Source: Dipteris shenzhenensis (Eukaryota; Polypodiophyta; Polypodiopsida; Gleicheniales). From it: DNA of 64,000 nucleotides. The stretch lies in the NCBI GenBank assembly GCA_047967505.1, contig CM106538.1. The stretch is one strand, 5' to 3'. Positions 9,632 to 19,112 of this stretch are shown here, piece by piece. Each line of letters begins with the position of its first letter. Position 1 is the stretch's first letter. The notes beneath the pieces were generated by a model. That model was not told where the DNA came from. It saw only the letters and a program-made list of their open reading frames with translations, and searched no databases. The position numbers and the translations under genes are program-made.

Positions 9632-11478
9632 ATGACAGTTTTCGCTTGTGTTTCAGGCAATGACGACGCAGTCCAAGTTGAGGGCTCCGTTTTTAAAAGC
9701 GCCGCTCTCGAGCGATGCGAAGCATTGCCACCCAAGGTCGCGTCGGAAGTGGAAGTGCTGCATGAGGGAGTGACAAAACAAATCGTAAAGGAGGGTCATG
9801 GAAAGCCTCCTTCGCAACATTCCACTTGCTTTTGTGAGTGCACGTTGAGGTTTATGCAGTGAGATTTGCTTCATTGTGAAACTATTTCAACAAGAGGGTA
9901 CCTCTATAGATCAACGTACAGACAGGATCTTTGTCCAGGGAATGTTATGACCGAGTCTTATAGGAGTAAGCGTGCTTCGCTGTTGGGAATAGATACTTAA
10001 GACTGGCAAAATTGATATTTCTTGTATACGACAGAGGCCAACAACTCTCTTTCTCAATCAATGTGTGTCCATCTGTGACTTCTTTTCCCTGGAACAATAT
10101 AACATCTCCAACGCATCACAACAATGCAGCGATAAAATAATTGACATGGCAAGCTTGCTTTAAGAGGTACTATAATTTGCCAAGGTAGTTGAGCAATCGG
10201 CTGAATGCTTTGTGGACTTGTCAAGGCTTTGCATGGAAACTATCATTCTCGGAGACTGGGTCTTCCCATATCTTTAGTTCTTGTCAAAAGTTTAAACTTT
10301 CGGGACCATTATATAAAATACAGCCTATTATGAAACATAGAGGTGAAACATCATGCCAGCGTAACAACCCAAGGACAGATTTTACTGTGCTATGATAAGA
10401 ATATTGCCATTTTTACACTGATGCTTTGTTTCCATTTGCAGTGTAAATGAACTTGGGTTCTGCTTGTTGTGAATTGATAACTTTTGATAACTTGCCTTTA
10501 CGTCTCTTGTTTTTTGAACTGGCAGTACATTATCGAGCATGGACTGAGATGATCATGCACAAATTTCAGGATACTTTCCAGGAACAGCAACCGATGGAAC
10601 TGGTCCTGGGGCATGGTGAATCATCAGCCTTAGCTTCCTATCCCTCTAGTATTCTGCCCAGAATTGTTAGAACTACATGTATTTGGCTTATTTGGATGGG
10701 TGCATTCACCTTTTACTTTCTTATGTATGCTGCCAAAATTCTCTTAAATTTCAGATGTGACTTTTACAACCTTATCTATTTTTTCTACCAGAGAAGACAG
10801 TACATCGAGGTCTCGCTATAGCAGTTGGAAGCATGAAAGCTGGTGAAAGTGCTCTCTTTCACGTTGGTTGGCAACTTGGTTATGGTGAAGAAGGGAATTT
10901 TTCCTTCCCTAACGTGCCACCAAAGGCGGACCTTATCTATGAAGTTGAGATGATTGGGTTTGAGGATGGGAAAGAAGTGAGTGTGCAAGTGTACCTTTCC
11001 AACTGTGCTCGGAATTCATGCAATCTCTCTTTGGTGTCCTTTTTGATTCATGTACAGTTCTGCAGTGGATTTGTCATGATTCGACCAAGTACACCAGCTT
11101 TTTTCCCAATTCCAGTTTATGTTTTAATGCATGACTGTTTGTTGGTGAGGATTGAAAGACGATCTCTGATGTGGAGCTTGAGAGTAGCTTTTTATAGTGT
11201 GTGATGTGCATATTTTATAGAGCATGTAGATGACAACATCAAACACTGCACGTGTAACTTGCAGAGTACCTGTGCATGCAAATGTTTTTAAAAATCTACT
11301 TTTTCACGAGAAATTTGTCACGATTAACGAAGCTTATGCTGAAATTATGCATGTAGGGAAAGCCTCGTTCTCAGATGACTGTTGAGGAGCGTATTGAAGC
11401 AGCAGATAGGAGAAAGGCAGATGGAAACCAGATTTTCAAAGATGACAAGATTGAGGAAGCCATACAGCAGTATGAGAT
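9632..11478 (+). CDS. TWD1: FKBP42/TWISTED DWARF 1-like immunophilin, N-terminal half (partial gene)
   Basis: TWD1/FKBP42 is a membrane-anchored FKBP with a non-catalytic FK506-binding domain and TPR repeats; in Arabidopsis it works with HSP90 and ABCB auxin transporters. Four exons read cleanly with gt...ag borders and matching phases: about 9657-9833 (VTKQIVKEGHG to STCF), 10526-10615 (LHYRAW to LVLGH), 10792-10976 (EKTVHRGLAIAVGSMK to IGFEDGKE) and 11357 to about 11478 (GKPRSQMTVEERIEAADRRK to QQYEM). The joins reproduce the family pattern STCFLHYRAW. The start is unresolved: ATG 9632 is in frame without splicing, but ATG 9451 may begin a small upstream exon. The last donor is weak (gagat|gttacc). 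The TPR region, calmodulin-binding segment and anchor are not found downstream, so this is either a gene with a giant transposon-filled intron or a truncated relic. Confidence 0.8.
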
Positions 11479-12449
11479 GTTACCTAATCCTTGCCAAAAC
11501 CTGATTTTCGTCCCAAAACAACTAAAAGGTTATCAGAGTTAACAAGAGGGCTGTCAATTCCTTTTCTAATCAATACAACTGTAGAAATGAAATGCCACAC
11601 AATTCTATACTCACTTTTTATGAGCTATTCTGGCAAAAGCTAAGATTGCTAGTTTGGAAAAATTATATTTGTGCACATTGATAATCCCTCAAAGGTGTGC
11701 TCCTGCTGAAAGCATATAATGTGCAGCCTGCAAGACAAGAAATACAGCAGAAAAGAACCTTGGAAACAGCAAGTCACTATAATCCATCTTTTTGTCCTAG
11801 AGATGGAGGTGTCAAGTTTGACTCTTGCTGGCTTAAACATGGGACGTGCTCCATAGCAGGGGTGCGTGAGATGTAGTTCTGGGCAGCACCATGTGCTCAT
11901 ATGTGTGTGATGCTATGTCCGTATCATCAAACTCCCTTACCATTAGCAGCTGTCAGAGTTAGGATGATAACACACTGCTAAAACTAGTCTTTAGAAAGAA
12001 CTATCTCAATATTAGCCATACGACTATCATATGTATGTGTCATTCAGATTGTCAATCATGGCAGAATATTTAACGAGGAATATCCCTAACCATACTTTCC
12101 CAACTTGTGGGCTGAAACACCTCAACCGTCTGTGCTTGCTCACCTGTATATGATTATGTGGATGACTTAATCTGTGTTGAAACTGTTGTTGCCTTATGTT
12201 TCTTATATGCTTCATGGGCTCATCAAGGCTTTTAAATGAAAAAAAAAGATGTTCCATATTGGGAATGAACTTGCATAACCGCTGCACCTTCTTTCTAGGC
12301 TTTTGTGCTTTGCTTGTGTGGGAGAGTCTTCTAAAGCAGTTAAAGCTTGACTGAGGAGAGTGAGCCTACTTCTTCATTTGCCTTCTCCTTCAATGCTAGG
12401 TGTCAGCACAGCTGGGTCTGCTGTTGACCTTTGGAGTTGTGACAAAAAC
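11479..12449. other. Intron or 3' flank of the FKBP42-like gene; no further exon seen
   Basis: I searched both strands for TPR-type coding after the QQYEM exon and found none. The stretch is AT-rich, has short unconvincing frames, and runs up to the broken end of a LINE. Confidence 0.5.
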
Positions 12450-13020
12450 TCAGTACGAGTAATATGGGTAGGACTGTTCTAGGACTTCTTTCAAATCATC
12501 CCAAAAAGAAATATAAAATTCCACCGTAAGGCCATCCCAACCAGGGGACTTGTATTTGCTGAGGTGGAACAATGCATTATCAAGTTCTGTGTCAGTAAAA
12601 GGTCTCTCCAAGATAAGAGCATCATCCATTTCCACTATTCCAGAAACATATTGGAGAAACTCAGTCCTAGCATCAGTCATTTGATTTGATGGGGAACCAG
12701 GAGCGGAGAACAATTTCTCATCTTGGAGATCAGAGAAAGAGTGCGTCCAAGAGCCATCGAGCTTCCTTACCCTTAGACATGAGTTTTTCTTTCGAGTAGC
12801 ATGCAAGCCCTAGAAGAAGGCTTTTGATGAGCAGCCCTTATCCATGAGGGGCTTCCTTCTTGCCCTAATCTGCCATTTGTGCAATTTCCTCTAATCATTA
12901 ACAGTCAATTTAATCTGAGCATGTGAAAGGGAATCGTTTTCTGAATCAGAGACAGGCCTTAACTGAGAAAATTCAGTCAATTGTTGTGCTGTCCTTTTTG
13001 CCCATTTAACCTCATTCCTC
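12450..13020 (-). pseudogene. LINE ORF2: linker and N-terminal reverse transcriptase fragment
   Basis: Reading from 13020 leftward, the frame contains WAKRTAQQLTEFSQLRP, then KWQIRARRKPLMDKG...SSKAFF and ATRKKN, typical of the L1 region between endonuclease and polymerase. The polymerase begins with SPGWDGLTVEFY (about 12540-12510). Two TAG stops interrupt it (in ...VND*RKL and AFF*GLHATRKK). The second replaces a residue normally read through and fits CAG-to-TAG change. The frame ends at 12450, before the catalytic motifs. Confidence 0.7.
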
Positions 13021-13023
13021 CAT

Positions 13024-13871
13024 TCAGTCATATGCAACCTGCAAAGGCAAGGGATGAATTGCAAGTGTGATCATTTGCTGGAAATAGTGATGTCGGAAAT
13101 AAGCCTGATTAACATGCAATAATCTACTGGAAAGGGGTGGCAAATCATCCAGAGGCATGCCAAGCTGCAAATTCATCCACAATGGGGCATGATCTGACAA
13201 GCCCAATGAGAAATCTATAAGGAGATGAGGGCTAAAATCTGCAAATTGTTGTGGGTAAAACAAATACCATCTGTCAAGCCTTGCCCAGTATGTAGTAAGA
13301 GCATTATGATGAAAAGTATATCCAAGCACTGACCCTTGGAGAAGCAGCCATAAATCTTCAGCCTGCACAGAAAGAAGCATGCTATCCCATTTCTGTCTTT
13401 CCAATGATAGCATATGAGATCTTGAAGTGGTGTTATCTCTTGGTAGAGGGGAATTATTAAAATCTCCACAGATGAATGCATTGGATCTCCATGGATATCT
13501 GCATAAAGAATCCCATAATGAAGCCCTCATGGCAGAGGTCTGGGAAGCATAGACTGATGCAAACTCGAGAATATCACCATTGACATTACATTGTATGACC
13601 ATCATCTGCCACTGCTGTCATTGAAGGCTAACTAAGATTCCAGCTCATGTCTAACCAATATGCATACACCTGAGTAGGTAGTGGTACCAGCATAATATAT
13701 ATCATAACCGCCAAAATAATCATGATGACCAACCATGGAGTGTTGATTATGCTCTTGCAAACAAACAATATCTGGCTGCATTTTATGTACATAATTCCAT
13801 AAAAGCCTCCACTTGGAGACATTGCAGAGGCTCTGTACATTGTATGTAAAGCACTTAAGTGTTTGAGGCAT
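13024..13871 (-). pseudogene. LINE ORF2 endonuclease domain (frameshifted)
   Basis: The N-terminal part (13871-13632) reads TYNVQSLCNVSKWRLLWNY, PDIVCLQEHN and GGYDIYYAGTTTYSGVCILV, the start of an exonuclease-endonuclease-phosphatase fold with its catalytic QE. The C-terminal part (13605-13024) has FICGDFNNSP, ARLDRWYL and GLSDHAPLWM; the SDH catalytic triplet is present. The two parts are out of frame by a shift around 13610-13632, with a TAG at 13634. The role in an active LINE is to nick target DNA for primed reverse transcription. Confidence 0.8.
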
Positions 13872-13913
13872 GAAAGAGGTATATACAGCAAGGTATCAGA
13901 ATAAAACAAGACA

Positions 13914-15008
13914 TCAGAGAGGCAAAGCCTCTACCTGCATGGGCTGCATTCCTTCATGATCCATGAAAGACATAGCATTTTCCCCTTCTTTTGAATCACA
14001 TATGGGGATGCCCTTCTTCAATACCCCCACCCAATTTTGAAGGATAGGAGCTGAAGTAGAAGCCTGTCCGGGTGAAGGAGAGGAAGCATCCCATTGACGA
14101 GATTGAAGGGGGCGTTGCTTCAATACAACCACCTTCTTAGGTTGTTGAAAACCATCCTGATCATTCCCCGCAAATTCCTTCATCTTCTCTTTTCCTTTAT
14201 CTTTTCCTTTTCCAGCAAGTGACTGCACCTGATTGATTGGTTTGGCATTCTTTGCTCCATTTCTATTTGCTGTCTTAGCTTGCAAATTCTCATTCATTTC
14301 CCGTGTCTGGGGCGGCAAGGCATTGGGAGGGGGCTGATGCAGAACCATTGGGCATTCAGAGGCTAGATGCCCAAACTTGTGGCAGGCAAAACAAGCTCCT
14401 GCAAACACGCCCCACTTCAATTCAAAATACTTTTTTCCCAATTGCACTCCCTCAACTTCCACTGCAATAGAAGGAGGGGTAGGTGTATCAGTGTCCCAGA
14501 GAATGCAGAACTTGTTACGGTTTCCCATGAGGCGTGGAAGACAAATGACCTGTCCCAAAGAAGCAGCCAAGCCAGGCAACTCTTCACGCATATAGTCCGG
14601 GAAGTTAACAACCTCAACCCATACAAGACAATGATGTCGTATAAGACTTTGATAATCCTTGTTTGGGGACCAGGGCATAGCATGTACCATCTACTTCTCG
14701 TAAAACAGGGGAGAGAACTCGAGAAGCCTCTGCTTACACGAAGCATCTGATAAATGCACCTCATAAAAGCCTCTGGAAGCAAAATACACTCCCTCTACAA
14801 AGCATCCTCCAAGGATGGCCTTAATCCACTGCGCGACATCACTGGCCACTGGGATTCTTCCTGGAAAGAAAATTATAACCGCAGTTTGAGAAAACTTCCT
14901 GAGAGGATTCACGAGGGACGGCAATTTCAATTTGTACGTGACCTCTGGAACCGGTTTGCCCCATTCCTGTCGTGACTGCTGAAAGTCATCCTTAAGGGTG
15001 TCAAACAC
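13914..15008 (-). pseudogene. LINE ORF1 (DUF4283-like, CCHC zinc knuckle) with one internal TAG
   Basis: The frame starts at 15008 (MFDTLKDDFQQ), has the DUF4283-like segment FSQTAVIIFFPGRIP...WIKAILGG and VHLSDASCKQRLLEF, and is interrupted only by TAG 14693-14691 between FYEK and MVHAMPWSPNKDY. It then continues to a CFACHKFGHLASEC knuckle (CX2CX4HX4C, about 14395-14350) and a basic, Gln/Lys-rich tail. A Q at the stop would be normal, so CAG to TAG is the likely lesion. ORF1 proteins of plant L1 elements bind the element RNA. Confidence 0.8.
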
Positions 15009-15127
15009 GTACTAAGCTTCCATAGTAAGTTCATCATCTTGTGATGCAGGCTCTGATAGGCGGCGCTTAGCATCTGCGGGCCTTTCTTTTCGAGCATATG
15101 TACAAACATGCAAACCTGAAGCCATGA

Positions 15128-15440
15128 TTGAACTACGACAAGACAAGAAGGAAAAAAAGAGCGTACACACAGGACTGTACGGAGAAGTACAGAAACAACA
15201 AACGTGTACGGAGCTGCAGACGGGACTGTACGGAGATGCAGACGGAGCTGTACGGACGTACGAAGCGTGGTCTTCCTGAAATCTGTACGGAGATGCAGAT
15301 GGGACTGTACGGAACTGCGTGCAGAACTGCACGGAGGTACGTCCACCTAACCTATCGGTGTGTACGGACATACGAACAGCGTGCGAACGCTGTATGGGGA
15401 CCGTACAGGTGTATGGACAGAAGGGGGAGGCTGTACGGAA
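15128..15440. repeat. Degenerate tandem repeat with ctgtacggagatgcagacgg motif
   Basis: Variants of ctgtacggagatgcagacgg occur about a dozen times with gtacgg as the fixed core. The spacing is roughly 20-25 bp in the best part (about 15170-15340) and looser after it. It lies just upstream, on the minus strand, of LINE ORF1 and could be LINE leader sequence or an unrelated array. Confidence 0.55.
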
Positions 15441-15469
15441 ACCTTGACGAGGCTGAACAGCAGAGGTCG

Positions 15470-15501
15470 CACTCTCTCTCTCTCACACACACACATCCAC
15501 A

Positions 15502-15547
<46 letters not shown>

Positions 15548-15548
15548 A
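15470..15548. repeat. Compound (CT)n/(CA)n microsatellite
   Basis: A run of CT units, CA units, a longer CT block of about 30 bp and a final CA block form an interrupted compound microsatellite. Confidence 0.95.
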
Positions 15549-16111
15549 GTTCGCACACCCGGCATGCACAACATTAGTTCCTTCACTCATTTTCTCATTC
15601 CTTTTGTCCCCTCCTACTATTTCTAGCATCTAGTAGACTAGGGAGATATGAAGGTCATATCAAACTTGATGTATTGTGCACTACAAAGTTGACTTGTATA
15701 GCCCTTCCTATAATGCCCCCTATTGCACTATTTGGCTAGAGAGAGAGGGGCAAGATAGCCTCATTTATAGCATGCAAAACAGTGCCAACCAGAGGTGTTT
15801 GTGAGGAGGAAATGGAAGAATGAATACGTGGCAAGCGCAATGGAACAATCCATATGTGGCAAGGAAGCCTTATCTATAGTGTTGGGATAGGGGCTGCAAA
15901 TAGCCAACCCAGGTCCGCTTAACCCGACCCAGGTCAGCTCAGCTGCCCCGACCTTGGTCAGCCGACTGACCTGCCCTTGGTCAGCCGACTGACCCGCCCC
16001 TGGTCAGCCACACTGCTGACCTGGTTAGCCCCAGCCAGCTGGCACAAAACCAGCCTGTAACAGGCCCTTGACCAGCCTTCTAACCTGCCCCTAACCCTGG
16101 CTAAATGCCCT
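15549..16111. repeat. No gene; contains a three-copy 23-bp repeat with hairpin core
   Basis: Around 15950-16022 the core tggtcagccgactgacc recurs with tggtca at 15955, 15978 and 16001, so the period is 23 bp. The core contains ggtcag...ctgacc inverted arms. The rest of the stretch is GC-richer than its surroundings and has no gene I recognise. Confidence 0.55.
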
Positions 16112-16607
16112 GGTAAACAGCCCCCAAACTAACTGCAAAAACTACTCCTTTTCAGGGCAGGCACACTCACATAGAAGCCCTTCACTCTCCACACATGAGA
16201 TGCTCTAAATGAAGATGCAACCATGGACCCTCCAGCACCTGAATATTGGAATCACTTTGGAGAGAGCACCTGTCAATCTGGATCCTCGAAACACAATGCC
16301 ACCATGAACAGCAAAGAGATCTGCTTGGCTTTTGGTTTTCCATACCAGTGTGCAGTGAATTCCAAGTAAAGAATGCTGAGCTGTAGAGCAAACCATGCCC
16401 AATATCCATGGTAAACAGCCCCCAAACTAACTGCAAAAACTACTCCTTTTCAGGGCAGGCACACTCACATAGAAGCCCTTCACTCTCCACACATGAGATG
16501 CTCTAAATGAAGATGCAACCATGGACCCTCCAGCACCTGAATATTGGAATCACTTTGGAGAGAGCACCTGTCAATCTGGATCCTCGAAACACAATGCCAC
16601 CATGAAC
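16112..16607. repeat. 198-bp direct repeat, two copies with 298-bp offset
   Basis: Copy one (16112-16309) and copy two (16410-16607) both run from ggtaaacagcccccaaac to cacaatgccaccatgaac and look identical by eye. A 100-bp spacer separates them. Copy two ends exactly where copia homology of element A begins. The unit is not recognised. Confidence 0.85.
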
Positions 16608-19112
16608 TAAAGCTGCATCTATTGGAGGCTGTCATTATTTTGGCACTTTTATTGATGACTACAGCAGAAAAGTTTGGGTGTATTTTATAAAAAAGAAAAG
16701 TGAAGTGTTTGGGCATTTCAAAGCTTTTAAAGCTATGGTTGAGAAAGAAACAGGCCTGCAAATGAAATGCCTAAGGTCAGATGGAGGGGGAGAGTACCTG
16801 TCAAATGAGTTTGCAAGGTTCCTGTAGGAGCATGGCATAAAGCATCAATATTCATGCAGTCATACCCCACATCAAAATGGACTTGCAGAAAGGAAAAACA
16901 GGCATATTGGAGAGGTATCTCGTGCCATGCTTAACGAAAAAGACCTGCCATATTATTATTGGGCTGAAGCAGTTGCTACAGCAGTCTACATAATGAACAG
17001 GATTCCCACTGCGGCAATACATGGCATGACGCTAGAGGAGAGGTATACTAGTAGGCAACTAGATATTTCTCATTTGAAAGTTTTTGGTTGCATTGCCTAT
17101 GTGCCAGATGAGTTGAGATCCAAGTTGGATCCAAAAGCTGGAAAGTGCATCTTTATTGGTTATTCTCTGCAGCAGAAAGGGTATAGATGCTATAACCCTT
17201 CTACTCGTAAGTTTACAGTAAGTAGAGATGTTGTTTTTGATGAGATGAGCAGCTAGTATGAACTAGTAGATGTGATTGATGATGTAGATGCACAAAATGG
17301 TAATGCTGCATAGAATTCACAGCAGCAATCACAAAATATTAGTGGACCTGTAGTGTCCTCTAGCAGTGGTTCACATACTTTGCCATGGACAGGCAGATTG
17401 AGATCAGGAGGATCTCCTCAAAGCAATGCAGATGGTGGTATGCAAGTATCACGAAAAGGAAAAGAGAAAGTAGATCAGCCCATGTTTGATGTGAATGCAG
17501 GTCACTCTTATGTGGATGGTGAATCCAGTGGCTCAGAACAGAGCCTTGATGATGAGTTGGGTATTCCTTTTGTTGTTACACCTGGAGTAAGGAAGACAAG
17601 GGATGTTTTGAGAGCACCTGGTAGTGAGCCTATTTTGCGCAAGTCTACCAGAGCTAGGTATCCTATGGATAAGCTAAAATATGATGGATTTACAGCCATT
17701 CACTATGCCTATATGGTCAAAGTGATACATGAACCAGAACTCACTTCTTTTGAGCAAGCCATGGGAAAAGAAAAATGGGAGAAAGCCATGGATGAAGAAA
17801 TGGATGCCTTGGAAGCAAATGCTACATGGAAATTGGTGCCTTTGCCTAAAGACAAGAATGCAATTGGTTGCAAGTGGGTTTATAAGGTGAAGCACAATGC
17901 AGATGGTTCTGTGAACAGATACAAGGCAAGATTAGTTGTCAAGGGGTATGCACAGACATATGGCATTGATTATGAAGAAACATTCAGTCCGGTTGCAAGG
18001 ATGACAATCGGAAGAGCAATCATTGCTATGGCTGCATCAAAGGGATGGTCTTTATATTAGATGGATGTAAAGAATGCTTTCTTGCATGGTGATTTGCAAG
18101 AAGAGGTCTACATGGAGCAGCCACCAGGTTATGTTCATGTTGTTCATCCTAAGTTTGTTTGTAGGTTGAAGAAAGCCTTGTATGGCTTGAAGCAAGAACC
18201 CAGAGCATGGTCTGACAAGATAGAACAGTATCTTGTCACTATTGGCTTTCATATTTCCAAGGTAGATTTCTCACTTTATGTGAGAAAAATAGAGAAAGGC
18301 ATTATGCTGCTTGTCATTTATGTTGATGATTTGATCATCACAGGTGATAGTGATGAAGATATCCTTCATGTGAAAATGCTATTGAAGTAGAAGTTTGAGA
18401 TGAAGGATTTGGGAGAGCTGCGTTACTTCTTGGGCATTGAGTTGATTAGATCCACAAGTGGGATATGGCTCTTACAGAGGCAGTATGGATTGGACATGCT
18501 ATCCAAATATGGGATGACAAGCTGTAAGCCTATTTCAGTTCCTTTGGAGCAGAATGTGAAGTTGAGAACATATGCAAGTGAGCTTCTGGAAGACCCTACT
18601 ATGTATAGACACATAGTAGGAAGTTTGATTTATATGACTATTACCAGGCCAGATTTGAGCTATGCTATTGGGTTGGTAAGTCATTTTATGCAGGCTCCAA
18701 GGAAACCACATTTGGATGTGGCTAGATGCATACTGAGGTATGTAAAGTCTACATTGCAGTATGGACTATTTTATGAGACTGGGATTCAGATACAGTTGCA
18801 TGGATACACTGATGCTGATTGGGTTGGTATATTTCTGATAGAAGATCTACAGTGGATATGTGTTCTCCATTGGGAGTGCTGCAGTCACTTGGAGGAACAA
18901 GAAACAGCCTATAGTTGCCTTGTGGAGGACAGAGGCTGAGTACAGGGGTGCAGCAATGGCTGCATGTGAGGTAGCTTGGTTGCATAAGCTACTTTATGAT
19001 ATGCATCAGTCTACAGATGGGCCAGTTGTCATTTATTGTGACAACATGAGTAGTATACACTTGGCAAATAACCCAGTCTATCATGCTAGAACAAAAGTTA
19101 AACCTTCAGCTT
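16605..19112 (+). mobile_element. Copia element A (family I), both ends lost
   Basis: The sequence is homologous to elements B and D from mid-integrase to the RNase H domain. No LTR, gag or protease is present. Homology starts at (c)aaagctgc near 16605, directly after a 198-bp repeat, and stops at 19112 within the RNase H tail (NNPVYHARTK). It is more diverged from B and D than they are from each other. Confidence 0.85.
16605..19112 (+). pseudogene. Copia pol fragment: integrase C-part, reverse transcriptase, RNase H
   Basis: In order: integrase core after the first Asp (FIDDYSRKVWVYF, RSDGGGEY, LAERKNRH near 16890), the integrase tail (HLKVFGCIAYVPDE, YNPSTRKFTVSRDVVFDEM), reverse transcriptase with [27 protein letters not shown] and YVDD at 18319-18330, and RNase H (TDADW; TEAEYRGAAMA). 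Five stops lie in this frame, all TAG: 16825, 17254, 17311, 18058 and 18388. Against B, 18058 and 18388 are CAG to TAG and 17254 is TGG to TAG. A one-base deletion near 18829 shifts the RNase H frame. Not functional. Confidence 0.85.

Larger units (their letters stand above)
12450..15010 (-). mobile_element. L1-type LINE, minus strand, 3' part missing
   Basis: Reading the minus strand from 15008 gives ORF1 (RNA-binding protein with CCHC knuckle, 15008-13914), then an apurinic-type endonuclease (13871-13024), a linker, and the start of a reverse transcriptase (to 12450). The finger motif LSKYKSPGWDGLTVEFYISF is the last recognisable part; the catalytic YADD region, C-terminal domain and poly(A) are absent. 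LINEs normally lose their 5' ends on insertion, so loss of the 3' half points to a later deletion or break. Stops and frameshifts make it inactive. Confidence 0.85.

Noticed and set aside
15128-15626. Overlapping frames of 68-149 codons on both strands rich in His-Thr and Glu-Arg
   Set aside because: Their sequence is produced by the GTACGG repeat and the CT/CA microsatellite.
16182-16761. Minus-strand frames of 84 and 93 codons ending in the same residues
   Set aside because: Both are readings of the two 198-bp direct repeats and match no known protein.
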